A DNA stretch of 64,000 bases from Perkinsela sp. pyNocScin1 (Eukaryota > Euglenozoa > Kinetoplastea > Prokinetoplastida > Perkinselidae). The notes beneath the pieces are model-generated. The model was not told where the DNA came from. It worked only from the letters and a program-made list of their open reading frames with translations, and ran no database searches. Numbering within the stretch: the first letter of the stretch is position 1; every line of letters begins with the position of its first letter. The stretch lies in NCBI GenBank assembly GCA_964019655.1, contig CAXHTR010000008.1, positions 124,001 to 188,000 of the forward strand, written 5' to 3'. Position numbers and translations under genes: made by a program. This document shows, one piece after another, positions 19,874 to 29,040 of the stretch.

Positions 19874-20695
19874 CTAGCTTCGTACTGCACCTATTTGGTA
19901 CAAAATGTACCCTACAACTGTGATGAGGGCAATGAAAAGTAGTAGATACAGGAAAATCTTTTCATTATCGAAGTCAAATAGAATCTTTTGCAATCGCTGG
20001 TTTAAAAAGCTCATCTTTCCGTGGATACTTTCCTCCTTTTTGTTGAGTTCATGAAGTATAGCATGCTGTGAAGAGAGTTCATCATGAATATAAAGGGCAT
20101 TTTCTTTTAATCGCGTGCATCCGTCGCTAATTTTATCAAGCGAATCATCAATCATTGAATTCGCTTGCTTTGCTTGCTCGTAGTATAGCTGGAAGTCTGC
20201 TGCAATTTCAGAATGCTCATGCGAAGGCGCAGCGCCACTATCAGTTACTGCATCAGCAAGAAGAGGAATTTCGTACTTATCGCACTTTCCAACGCTTCTT
20301 ACTTGCTTATGAAAGAGACTTTGGAATGTTTTTCTCACTTCGCTGAGTCTAACGGATAACTCTCTAAACTGATCTTCGTGATTGGATCCGATTTCAAGCT
20401 TCTCCGACGCACGAAAGTAGGTTTCTTCGATTTCCATCATAATTTTTTTGCACTGCAACGAAAGAGCAATGCGGTTGTTTTGATATTTATTGATCGAGTC
20501 ACTGGATGATGTCATGCTTTCAAAGTTATGCATCTTACGAGTCAGCTCGTCAAGTCTCTTTCGCAAGTACACAGCCATATTCTCAAAAAGTGCATCTTTC
20601 AACTCGATCCCGACCGGACCAGTGGATGATAAGCTTGAATCTAACTTACTGCTTAAGTTTTCAAGTTTCTTGAGTGAAGATCGAAACTCCGACAT
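19874..20695 (-). CDS. Qc-type SNARE (SYP7/syntaxin-8-like)
   Basis: This 273-residue tail-anchored protein has a SNARE motif at about 180-240: DDSLDKISDGCTRLKENALY, then IHDELSSQHAILHELN with Gln as the zero-layer residue. A single hydrophobic segment follows near the C-terminus (IFLYLLLFIALITVVGYILY) with only a few residues beyond it. The DKISDGCTRLK pattern recalls plant SYP71 and other Qc-SNAREs. It would pair with Qa, Qb and R SNAREs and be recycled by NSF, which is also encoded in this window. The N-terminal part is helical and coiled. The start at 20695 is an ATG. Its TAG stop touches the GTG that opens the PrimPol frame. Confidence 0.75.
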   Translation of the reverse strand: MSEFRSSLKKLENLSSKLDSSLSSTGPVGIELKDALFENMAVYLRKRLDELTRKMHNFESMTSSSDSINKYQNNRIALSLQCKKIMMEIEETYFRASEKLEIGSNHEDQFRELSVRLSEVRKTFQSLFHKQVRSVGKCDKYEIPLLADAVTDSGAAPSHEHSEIAADFQLYYEQAKQANSMIDDSLDKISDGCTRLKENALYIHDELSSQHAILHELNKKEESIHGKMSFLNQRLQKILFDFDNEKIFLYLLLFIALITVVGYILYQIGAVRS

Positions 20696-20767
20696 AGCAT
20701 GTTTACTAAACTTAATGTGTAAAAAGGGATAATGATATCACACTTTAAAATGAAGGAATTTCTCAAT

Positions 20768-21022
20768 CTAACAATCTCGAAGTGATCCTTCATGTTCCCG
20801 AATATAGAGAATGTTGTTACATCTGATCAGAACTTCTCCAAGATAAGATGACTCTTGTCCTTCAAGTTGCTCGGTGCATTTATCAAGATGAATATTCATG
20901 TATGAATCCATCGATATAGCAGTGCCTATGAATTCGTTTCCCCACTTCAAGCGTATGCATATTTGCTTTCCGATCAAAGATTCAAGGAACAGCCTGGATA
21001 CACTCTTCGGTTCATTAATCAT
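20768..21022 (-). CDS. SNRPF: Small nuclear ribonucleoprotein SmF
   Basis: The 84-residue protein is a single Sm fold. Sm1 reads [20 protein letters not shown] with [10 protein letters not shown], and Sm2 reads [19 protein letters not shown]. Human SmF has [20 protein letters not shown] and [21 protein letters not shown], so the assignment to F rather than LSm6 is well supported. SmF is part of the heptameric ring on spliceosomal snRNAs. This implies an active spliceosome (cis- or trans-splicing) even though the window genes look intron-free. It is the first gene of the minus-strand cluster, with its ATG at 21022. Confidence 0.93.
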   Translation of the reverse strand: [84 protein letters not shown]

Positions 21023-21443
21023 CTTGAATTTCTGAAAGCAAATTTTGAAGAATTATAATGCATCGAGGTTATGTCTACCACGGAATTGCAAATTTTTAAA
21101 AAAGTATCCTCAGTTAAGCTAGTAGTTCGGATGACTTCGCACAGTATCTCGAACTTGGTCTAAGAATAAGTCAATAACAGAATAGAAGCTGGTACATGTA
21201 TATTTTATAATTTTCTGAGCAATTAGAGTTGAGCACGTAGGCCTGCTTTTGGCACGTATTTCACTGTCTCATATCAGAGCACAGAGTATGGAGTGGAATT
21301 CACGAATGTGTGCGTGTGTCATGCATTTTTTTTCCACATTAGCAATATATACATAGTAGAGAAATTTTAATTGCTGTTTCTCACGGATCACCACACCAAA
21401 TTTTCTGTATCAATTTGCATAATTTAGTCAGTTGAAGTGATTC
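21023..21443. promoter_or_regulatory. Divergent strand-switch region
   Basis: The 421 bp between the SmF and Psf2 start codons, where two gene clusters diverge. The sequence is AT-rich with several homopolymer T and A runs, for example near 21090 and 21330. It is a likely bidirectional start region by position; I saw no specific motif, repeat or RNA gene. Confidence 0.4.
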
Positions 21444-22157
21444 ATGGAGTCTCGTACCATTGGGAAACCACATCTTCAGTCCTTAGCCTGTCACGAAATG
21501 GTTCGCATAGTTCCCCGTTTCAGCATGGACACTATTTCTTTATTAGATGGGCCCTATGGGCCATTCATTTCATTACAAGAAATCGAGGTTCCTATGTGGC
21601 TTGCGCTTATTTTGCAGAATGCCAAAATGTGCCAAATAAAGGCCCCTTTATGGGTTTCCGTGCGTAACTTGCAATCAATTTTACAATATGAGAAGGAAAA
21701 CTCAAGTTACTACCCGCTTGTGGAAAATTTCGAAGACATACTTAAAGTTTTTACCCAAGATTGTCCAGAAGCATTAGAGAATAATAGCTCTGATACAATA
21801 GGTAAACTTATTGGTGAAGTGAAGCTTGTGAGATGGACCAAGATTCTTAAAGATCTTGATGTCTTTAGGCAAACAGGCATTAAAACTCCAGGTTTGAAAA
21901 TTTCAAACTTAACATCATCAGAGATTGACAATCTGCGTCCAATCATGCTTCGAATATTAGACGATGGGGCAGATTTTCAAAATGTTGTTGATAATTTGGC
22001 TAGACGATCAGCGAACATCAATTCCATGGATTTGAATTATTCTTTGACGCAGGAGCATGATTATACAACAAGCGCTTCACAGCCAACTGAAACTCCGAGC
22101 ATCAATGCGATGGAATCATCGCTTGATGACAATTTCCGAAGAAGGCGGGCAGTATAA
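21444..22157 (+). CDS. PSF2: GINS complex subunit Psf2
   Basis: GINS joins Cdc45 and MCM to form the replicative helicase. The 237-residue protein aligns with Psf2: IVPRFSMDTISLLDGPYGPF (human [20 protein letters not shown]), then EVPMWLALILQNAKMCQIKAPLWVS in two blocks (human [24 protein letters not shown]). The helical part follows with YYPLVENFEDILKVF and a final ISNLTSSEIDNLRPIMLRIL. About 60 C-terminal residues are polar and probably disordered. The start is an ATG at 21444. It precedes a PIF1 helicase by 110 bp on the same strand. Confidence 0.9.
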   Translation: MESRTIGKPHLQSLACHEMVRIVPRFSMDTISLLDGPYGPFISLQEIEVPMWLALILQNAKMCQIKAPLWVSVRNLQSILQYEKENSSYYPLVENFEDILKVFTQDCPEALENNSSDTIGKLIGEVKLVRWTKILKDLDVFRQTGIKTPGLKISNLTSSEIDNLRPIMLRILDDGADFQNVVDNLARRSANINSMDLNYSLTQEHDYTTSASQPTETPSINAMESSLDDNFRRRRAV

Positions 22158-22267
22158 ATTGTCTAGATTATTTTGCACCATACCTGCACTTTCCCGTGAA
22201 AGTATAAGGCGGTTCGTGGGCATTGTCACATAAATAATCTTGCCTTTACATCTAAATCATTGATATC

Positions 22268-24460
22268 ATGATACGGCTATCGAGACCGGGCCTCAAAAGC
22301 TCCACCTTCGCGAATGCAAGTCAGAAAATCAACGATAAAGAGTTTTTCTATAACCCGTTCACACAGCGCATACTCGGTGTAAAGTCAAAAGCTTTTCGGG
22401 GGTTGAATAGAATTGGTTTCGAAAGGCATAGTGATGGTTATTTGGTTCTGAGAAATCGTGAGCTACTCAGGCCGATCATAGAAAGTTTCTCCAGTGAGCC
22501 GGCCTTAGGGGCTCAGAATGCTTTTTTCGCATGCATTCCGCGAATCTCCCACGAGCGCATTCTACAGCTGATCAGATCCGCAGACTCCACAGAATCTATG
22601 TTGAACAATATTGAATCATTTTTGATGGAATCAGGCTCAAGCTACATCAAGTCTAATGTGCGGACAGAGGCTGAGATGATAGATTTCAACTCGCATGGTA
22701 ATGTATTGAGCGAAAGCATAGATGAATCACAGCTTACTGACGATCAACGAATAGCTGTACGCATTGCTGCAGAGGGCTATAATGTTTACATTGGTGGATC
22801 AGCAGGAACTGGAAAAACTGTCGTTCTACGACAGATTATTCAGGAGCTCTCAGCACGCCAAAAAAAGACTGTTGCAGTCACAGCTTCTACAGGTGTTGCA
22901 GCGTCGAATCTCAACGGGTATACTTTTCATCATATTTTTGGCTTGGATGGCCTCAAAGCTACGCATCTAAAAAAGATTGATGTCGTATTGATTGATGAAG
23001 TTTCGATGATTCAGTCAGAGCTCCTAACCCATCTTGATATTGCTGCAAGAATAACACGAAAGTCAGCAGTGCCGTTTGGTGGAATGCAAGTCATACTTTG
23101 CGGCGATTTCCTGCAGCTTGGAGGCATACCAAACCATCCTATTTTTTTCAATGATCTTTTTTTGAAAAACTTTGTCCGTTTGAAGCTTACAGTCATTCAT
23201 CGAGTGACAAGCGATCGAAAAATATTCGTTGATCATCTACAGGCTGTACGAAAAGGTATTTTACCCGGAGATATTCAAAGATCGATCTCTATCATCGATA
23301 AATCGAAGTTTCTCGCAGACAACGAGGAAGCCATATACATCTATCCAAGAAATATTCAAGTTTACCACTGTAACAAAAAGCGATTAGAGCTTTTACCAGA
23401 GCCATCAATGATATATCCCTCTCAAATTCAGGACGTATGTCTCTCAGATACGTGGACAGATTGTTTGGTGTTCAACCTAACCTGTCATGAGGATAAATCC
23501 AGTGCCTTTATTGAAGATTTGGAGAGAATTTTGCGAGATTCTATGCATTCTTTTGCGATGAAAGAGAAAAATTTTGATGATTTACAAGTCTCAGTGTACC
23601 CTATCGACGTAGAGAAGACAGATGATCTACGTTGTGCAGTAAGAGCTCGTTTGATGTCGCTTGCGCTCGAAGAGTCCTCAGCAGCAGAGCGTAGCTTTCA
23701 AATGAGCAATATCTTGAACAAAATTTATATGCTGCTACAAAATATGTCGTATACAGTCGAAAATAGAAACCCAGCCCTTGACGATGTTCCTATTCATATC
23801 CATTCAAAGTTGAAAGATATTGCGCAGAAAGAAGTCTTCTTTTCACCTCTTGAGACACGTATAGGGGCACGTGTAATGCTGAGATGGAACCTGTCACGAG
23901 ATCTTGTGAATGGCTCCGTCGGTATCATTCAAAGCTTCATCGACCCAACCTCATATGAACCGCCAGCTTGTATCGAAAAGAAATTCTATGAAAACGTTGA
24001 TGCTTATTGCCGCTTTCTACATAGTCAGGGTCATGACATTCCTCTTCTGCCCCTGGTACAATTTTCTTGCGGGCAAACAATTATGATACCTCCGATAGCT
24101 TTCCCTATAGGTGGTGATGCAAGTACGAGTTACTTTTACTCAACACTGCTTGCACTCCCCATCCAGCTTGCCTATGCTTTTACCGTACATAAGGTTCAGG
24201 GGCTCACACTTACCGGTGACGTTGTTGTGGACTTCCAGGATATGTTTCAATGCCCACACTTAGTTTACGTCGCACTCAGTAGGGTTCGCAAGCCAGAGCA
24301 ACTAACTATAAGAGCACTTGAGGAAGAGCATATCTCTGCAGACCCGGTAGCACTATCCTTTGACGAAAAAACGCCAGCAGCTGTCGAACTTGATTTGGAA
24401 AAGCTACCTCTCAATGCAAAGCCAAACTCATCCTACAAAAATCATAACAAATGGATGTGA
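22268..24460 (+). CDS. PIF1-family DNA helicase
   Basis: A 730-residue superfamily 1B helicase that unwinds DNA 5' to 3' and acts at telomeres, forks or in mitochondria. Motifs in order: Walker A GGSAGTGKTVVL, TASTGVAASNLNGYTFHHIFG, Walker B VVLIDEVSMI, LCGDFLQLGG, RLKLTVIHRV, and near the C-terminus PIQLAYAFTVHKVQGLTL and YVALSRVRKPEQL. The N-terminus MIRLSRPGLKSSTFANASQK is basic and Ser-rich and could target mitochondria, where kinetoplastids keep several PIF1 paralogs. The start at 22268 is an ATG. About 210 residues sit between the central motifs and the C-terminal helicase block, so the insertion is large. Confidence 0.93.
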   Translation: MIRLSRPGLKSSTFANASQKINDKEFFYNPFTQRILGVKSKAFRGLNRIGFERHSDGYLVLRNRELLRPIIESFSSEPALGAQNAFFACIPRISHERILQLIRSADSTESMLNNIESFLMESGSSYIKSNVRTEAEMIDFNSHGNVLSESIDESQLTDDQRIAVRIAAEGYNVYIGGSAGTGKTVVLRQIIQELSARQKKTVAVTASTGVAASNLNGYTFHHIFGLDGLKATHLKKIDVVLIDEVSMIQSELLTHLDIAARITRKSAVPFGGMQVILCGDFLQLGGIPNHPIFFNDLFLKNFVRLKLTVIHRVTSDRKIFVDHLQAVRKGILPGDIQRSISIIDKSKFLADNEEAIYIYPRNIQVYHCNKKRLELLPEPSMIYPSQIQDVCLSDTWTDCLVFNLTCHEDKSSAFIEDLERILRDSMHSFAMKEKNFDDLQVSVYPIDVEKTDDLRCAVRARLMSLALEESSAAERSFQMSNILNKIYMLLQNMSYTVENRNPALDDVPIHIHSKLKDIAQKEVFFSPLETRIGARVMLRWNLSRDLVNGSVGIIQSFIDPTSYEPPACIEKKFYENVDAYCRFLHSQGHDIPLLPLVQFSCGQTIMIPPIAFPIGGDASTSYFYSTLLALPIQLAYAFTVHKVQGLTLTGDVVVDFQDMFQCPHLVYVALSRVRKPEQLTIRALEEEHISADPVALSFDEKTPAAVELDLEKLPLNAKPNSSYKNHNKWM

Positions 24461-24607
24461 TCAAGAGAAATCGCCAATTTTCCCTCTCATAGAGAACAAG
24501 AGCCATTTAAACAACGCTATATTTCAAAACTTCCGCAGTCTTGCGGACAATTTTTTCAATATCATGAAATATACTTCTCAAGCTCGTTATTTATATACTG
24601 TGAAGTC

Positions 24608-26464
24608 ATGACTACTCTAGGCCACGTAAGCATGCTTCAGGATCATGAGAGTATGCATAGTGAAAATGAGGAACTTGAAGAAGATGTTTCATGGAAGTGT
24701 CATCTTGTTGACGACTCATTAGATTATGTCACGAAGCTCGAAAAATACCATGACAGCAGTATCACATCGCAGCGTATCGTACTCTTGCATGATTTTTCCG
24801 AGAGCGTGCAAAAGCTAGGAATTGGCGTAGCAATAGAAAAGCTTTTACCAATATTCATGAAATTTGCCTCTGACAATGTTCCCGCAGTTCGAATCAAGTA
24901 TTTGACAGAACTTAAGCAAGTTGCAGAGCAATTTTTAGGCACATGCCTGGAAGACGCGAGACTTGAGGTATTTCGTGTCCTGATTCCGTCTTGTTTTGAT
25001 CTCACAGTTGACGAGAGCAATGAGGTGTCATCCTCTGCAATCGAAACTATCGTTGGTATTTCTGCTCACCTGGACCTTCAGGAACTCGAACAAAGCATAA
25101 TTGAAATTGCGAATTTGTACGCGCATGATGACCGAGACGAAGAGTGTCGAATTGTTGCAATTCAGATCTTCTCGCGACTCAGTCGGCGTCTCAGTGAGCC
25201 ACAGCTGAACCTGCTGATAACAGAGCTAGTCAATCTTGGGGACGATATGTCGTGCTACGTTCGGTGTACAGTTGTGCGTAACCTCTGGAACGTCATGGAA
25301 GCTTTAGGGGGCCGCAAAGCATACGAGGCGCTATTCCAGCTCTTCAAGGGCCTTTGCCGAGATGAAATTGTCGAGGTTCGTATCGCTTGTGCTGAGAATT
25401 TCATACAAATCATTAAAACTATTGACTGTAAGGAGCACTTTGATGAAATATATGAGTACTTGAGCTACTTTCTCGATAGTGAGCACGCTGTTCGGACACC
25501 TGTGCTCCGCGCCATAGGAGATTTCATTTCGCTTTTTGACGGAGACAAATTGCCAAAGGACATAATCGAACGATTCAGTGAAATTCCGTATTACGACGAT
25601 ATGAATATCATTGCAGAGTCCTGTGCACAGTCATTCCACAAAGTTCTCCGGGCAATCGGTACCTCCAGATGGGTGGAAATCGCGTCGCCATTTGCTGCAC
25701 TCCTCGAAAATACAGATATTCGAGTAAAAATAGCGATCGCTGAGCAGCTACACCTTCTTGCTCAACAATTCCCCCCGCACACTGCGTATGAATTTTTTTC
25801 TGAAATCTTTGTGCAGCTACTAGATTCTGAAGACGAAGTCAAGGTCATAGTAGTAGGCAATGCACATCTCCTCGCTGAAGCCTTTCCAGAGTCAGGAGCA
25901 CACAGCTGCATTTGCATGATAATTAAAGCCTTTGATGGGGCAGAGAACTGGCGCTTTAGAGATGCCGCAGGAACTGCTTTAGGGAGGTTTCTGAATTCAC
26001 AAATGACTCAGGCTCCCATAAATGAAATCATTCAGCTTAGTGAATCTATGCTCCGAGACCCTGTCGCGACAGTGCGCTCTACGGGTACATCGCTTATTGC
26101 ACAATGTTTTCAGTGCCTTAATGAAAATGGGCGAGATACAGAAAATCTATGCACTTCCATTATGCGCCTTGCGGATGCTAAGAGCTTCATGCAGAGAATC
26201 CTCTTTGTCAATATTTGCGAAAAGCTTCGAGTGATATCCCCTGATACTTTTGATACTCATTTGCTCGCGAGGGTCATAGAACTTTCGAAAGATGCTGTCC
26301 CCAATGTACGCATCAGCTGTGCAAACCTCATAGTTCTCGTGTACAATGAAAATCGAAAAAACAATCCGTTTATATCTGAGTGTATCGAGCAGCTTGCGAC
26401 TGATGCAGATGATGATGTTCGTGTGTTTGCTCAGGTAAATGGATCTGATGGAAGTGCACAGTAA
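24608..26464 (+). CDS. HEAT-repeat phosphatase regulatory subunit, PP4R1-like
   Basis: A 618-residue protein built of about 14 HEAT repeats. The repeats LFKGLCRDEIVEVRIACAENF and TPVLRAIGDFISLF resemble PPP4R1 (CSDNVWGVRKACAECF, AAFQSLGPFISTF) more than PP2A PR65/A, although the families are related. The repeats typically end in D-x-V-x-x-V-R, for example SDNVPAVRIKYL and KDAVPNVRISCANL. PP4R1 binds and regulates the PP4 catalytic subunit. The ATG at 24608 is the first in frame. It lies between PIF1 and the bromodomain gene on the same strand. PR65 remains an alternative name; the HEAT scaffold itself is not in doubt. Confidence 0.75.
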   Translation: MTTLGHVSMLQDHESMHSENEELEEDVSWKCHLVDDSLDYVTKLEKYHDSSITSQRIVLLHDFSESVQKLGIGVAIEKLLPIFMKFASDNVPAVRIKYLTELKQVAEQFLGTCLEDARLEVFRVLIPSCFDLTVDESNEVSSSAIETIVGISAHLDLQELEQSIIEIANLYAHDDRDEECRIVAIQIFSRLSRRLSEPQLNLLITELVNLGDDMSCYVRCTVVRNLWNVMEALGGRKAYEALFQLFKGLCRDEIVEVRIACAENFIQIIKTIDCKEHFDEIYEYLSYFLDSEHAVRTPVLRAIGDFISLFDGDKLPKDIIERFSEIPYYDDMNIIAESCAQSFHKVLRAIGTSRWVEIASPFAALLENTDIRVKIAIAEQLHLLAQQFPPHTAYEFFSEIFVQLLDSEDEVKVIVVGNAHLLAEAFPESGAHSCICMIIKAFDGAENWRFRDAAGTALGRFLNSQMTQAPINEIIQLSESMLRDPVATVRSTGTSLIAQCFQCLNENGRDTENLCTSIMRLADAKSFMQRILFVNICEKLRVISPDTFDTHLLARVIELSKDAVPNVRISCANLIVLVYNENRKNNPFISECIEQLATDADDDVRVFAQVNGSDGSAQ

Positions 26465-26584
26465 TCAGTTGCTGTGCTTTTTAAGTACGCTCTGTACGAC
26501 CATTTTGAGCGTTCCAAAGATATGTCCCTCCGCCTTTGCAACACTTATGTGTATTGTTACTCATCATTTTGTCGAATCACTACT

Positions 26585-27598
26585 ATGGGTGACCTCAGAA
26601 GCACGAAAAGGCAAAGGCAAGCCGCTGATCTATCTGTCCATGGTGAAGTGAATCGGCTCATCCGGATCATTCAATCCGCAGATACAATGAACCTCTTTTT
26701 GAGTGACCCCGTCGTGCAATACCCTATTATCGCTGAGCGGTACAAAGCTGTGTGTCCCGAGCGAATGTGGCTTAAAGAAATGCGGCGAAAGTGTCAGAGC
26801 AATGAGTACCTCCAATTTCAGCAGTGGATCGCAGATTTTGAGCTAATGATTAAAAATTGCCTGCTATTCAATGCAAATGAGCCAAGGTATTCAAACGAAG
26901 CACGCCGTATATATCAAGAAGTCATTGCACAAGTGCAGGAGTCGCAAAAACTTCTCAGCGAAGCCTCAGAGAAAGCAAAGAATTCAAAGGCAGATGACAT
27001 TGATCAGGTCCCGATTCAACCAAAAAAACGAGTACAAAGCCAAGCAAAGATTATGGAAGAGCCTGCAGTGCCAACCGAAGACACACGTGCTGAAGCAATG
27101 CATAGTCCGAAGCTTACCAGCGGGACAACACTTTCTAAGTCTGAGCTAAAGTTTCTCGAGACTGAGCATAGACGAATGGTTTCCCCGAGCACAACGAGAG
27201 ATGATACACACTTGGAGCAAACTCTACGCGAATACTCTATCAAAACATTTCTCGCTGTGTTCTTCGAAGATGCTGCGGTGAAGCACCACGCAGGACCGAC
27301 AATGAAAGCTAGTATACAGGAGATACTCTGTATGTTCAATATTGCCGCGCCCCGGCTACTTTTCTATGATTCTGAGATAAGCCAGCTGAGAGGAAGCCAC
27401 ACTGATCAGTGGTGCGAGACGCTCGGCTTTGATTTTTATCTGCGCTTCGCGTACCATTTCGAAGATATTGCAAGAGCACTTGGGTATACGGATAGTGAGA
27501 TTGGTGCCTACACCTCGCTGATTCAACATACTCTGAAATTTGTCGACAAGCACCTCGATGAGCTTCGCACTTTGAAAAATGAGAACACAACAGAGTGA
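26585..27598 (+). CDS. Bromodomain-MRG fusion protein
   Basis: From the ATG at 26585 the product is 337 residues; the frame opens at a GTG at 26474 and has another ATG at 26522. An N-terminal bromodomain (about 18-115) is seen in LKEMRRKCQSNEYLQFQQWI and ADFELMIKNCLLFNANEP, where Asn96 is the acetyl-lysine contact. A polar linker (115-200) leads to a C-terminal MRG domain (about 200-330): SIQEILCMFNIAAPRLLFYD, then LGFDFYLRFAYHFEDIARAL and SLIQHTLKFVDKHLDEL, close to MRG15. In other eukaryotes MRG15 and the bromodomain protein BRD8 work together in the TINTIN module of NuA4. The fusion is unusual. Expected location: nucleus, on acetylated chromatin. Confidence 0.8.
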   Translation: MGDLRSTKRQRQAADLSVHGEVNRLIRIIQSADTMNLFLSDPVVQYPIIAERYKAVCPERMWLKEMRRKCQSNEYLQFQQWIADFELMIKNCLLFNANEPRYSNEARRIYQEVIAQVQESQKLLSEASEKAKNSKADDIDQVPIQPKKRVQSQAKIMEEPAVPTEDTRAEAMHSPKLTSGTTLSKSELKFLETEHRRMVSPSTTRDDTHLEQTLREYSIKTFLAVFFEDAAVKHHAGPTMKASIQEILCMFNIAAPRLLFYDSEISQLRGSHTDQWCETLGFDFYLRFAYHFEDIARALGYTDSEIGAYTSLIQHTLKFVDKHLDELRTLKNENTTE

Positions 27599-27699
27599 CG
27601 CATACTCTTGATCCTTGGTACTTCGCCAATCTTATGTAAATGAAGCTTCACGAGGTATGTATGTAATTAACTGACATTCGGTCTTCATACTGTTTATCC

Positions 27700-28959
27700 A
27701 TGGAATCGAGTGCCGTTGCAAACAATCAGCTCTTTGTCGGTGGGCTCGGTCTTTATGGCGTGGCCATCGGTGCCTTCGCAGTGCGGCACCTCGGACGATA
27801 CGTCAAATCATACATCGAGAGATCTCTCTTTGTCTCACTCGAAATTTCATCAAAGGACATTTCCTTTCAGTGGATCATGCGCTGGATAGCGGCAGAAAGT
27901 CTCATTAAGTGCCAGCAGCTGAGCATCATGAGCACGAGCACAGAGATCTTGGCAAATGATGCTGTTCGGTCTGACACTTTTTTCGTTCCCGCGCCAAATG
28001 TTTCGCACACCTTCATATTTAAAAATAAGTACTTCTTTTTGAAGCGCACGCGACCAACGGACCGCCTTGCATCCGCAGAGAATCTCGCAGCTAGTCCAGA
28101 GACCCTCACCCTATCGACCCTGGGCTGCCACACGCGTGAGCTACTTGACCTTTTTAATACAGCGCGAAGTTTTGTGGCCCAGGAGGAGCGCCATAAAACA
28201 GTCCTTTACAACTGTGCCGGGACTAGATGGGTCCGGTATGCCGAGCCAAGGCGCTCGAGGAAGACGGATAGCGTCATTCTACGGGAAGGCCTTCTCGCAC
28301 GCACAATGACGGACATGGATAGATTCCTCGAGTGCGCTGACTGGTATCATAAAATGGGCATTCCGTACCGCCGGGGTTACCTGCTCTACGGGCCACCTGG
28401 GTGCGGAAAGAGCTCGTTGGTGATGGCGCTGGCTGGCAAATTTTCGCTCGCGATCTGTATGGTCAACCTTTCGAACAGGTCACTGGATGATGACATGCTC
28501 AACCAGCTTTTTAATGCAGCACCGAAGAAATGTGCGATCCTCATTGAAGACATTGACCTTGCGTTCCATGCGGATAGCCGAATCACAATATCAGGGCTTC
28601 TCAATGCCCTCGACGGCGTTACTGCACAGGAGGGACGCGTTGTGTTTATGACGACAAACCACATCGAGCGCCTCAGTGCAGCTCTCGTGCGCCCGGGAAG
28701 GGTTGACGTTCGTATGTACATTGGCTTTGCCGACGACGTGCAGGTGCGGCAGATGTTCTTACGCTTTTTCCCACAGGCCATCGAGCAGGCAGAAAAGTTC
28801 ACTGCTGCCTTGCGGGCGCGTGCCTTGGAGTCGAAACTCAGTGGTTTCTCCACCGCGGAAATACAGGGATTTCTCTTCTATTACCGAGAGGACGTCAATG
28901 GGGCTCTTACTGCAGTTGAGACCTACTTTGCCCCGAAAGAGCAAAAAAATGTAGCGTAG
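27700..28959 (+). CDS. BCS1: Mitochondrial AAA ATPase BCS1
   Basis: BCS1 moves the folded Rieske iron-sulfur protein across the inner membrane for complex III assembly. The 419-residue product has the family layout: an N-terminal transmembrane helix (FVGGLGLYGVAIGAFAVRHL), the BCS1-specific domain (about 40-190), and an AAA module with RRGYLLYGPPGCGKSSLVMA, ILIEDIDLAF, SGLLNALDGV and the sensor and Arg-finger region MTTNHIERLSAALVRPGRVD. Spacing and length agree with yeast Bcs1p (456 aa). It implies that the organism keeps respiratory complex III. The start is an ATG at 27700, about 100 bp after the bromodomain-MRG gene. Third codon positions are GC-rich. Confidence 0.93.
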   Translation: MESSAVANNQLFVGGLGLYGVAIGAFAVRHLGRYVKSYIERSLFVSLEISSKDISFQWIMRWIAAESLIKCQQLSIMSTSTEILANDAVRSDTFFVPAPNVSHTFIFKNKYFFLKRTRPTDRLASAENLAASPETLTLSTLGCHTRELLDLFNTARSFVAQEERHKTVLYNCAGTRWVRYAEPRRSRKTDSVILREGLLARTMTDMDRFLECADWYHKMGIPYRRGYLLYGPPGCGKSSLVMALAGKFSLAICMVNLSNRSLDDDMLNQLFNAAPKKCAILIEDIDLAFHADSRITISGLLNALDGVTAQEGRVVFMTTNHIERLSAALVRPGRVDVRMYIGFADDVQVRQMFLRFFPQAIEQAEKFTAALRARALESKLSGFSTAEIQGFLFYYREDVNGALTAVETYFAPKEQKNVA

Positions 28960-29040
28960 TCTTTGGGCTCAGCAGTAACCCCCGAAAGCGCCTGAACGAT
29001 TAATCATACATGTGACCCTTGAAAACTTCTAGATATTTCA

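Noticed and set aside
24608-26464. Naming the HEAT protein as the PP2A PR65 scaffold
   Set aside because: The repeat sequences resemble PP4R1 more closely by eye, although PR65 cannot be fully excluded without a profile search.
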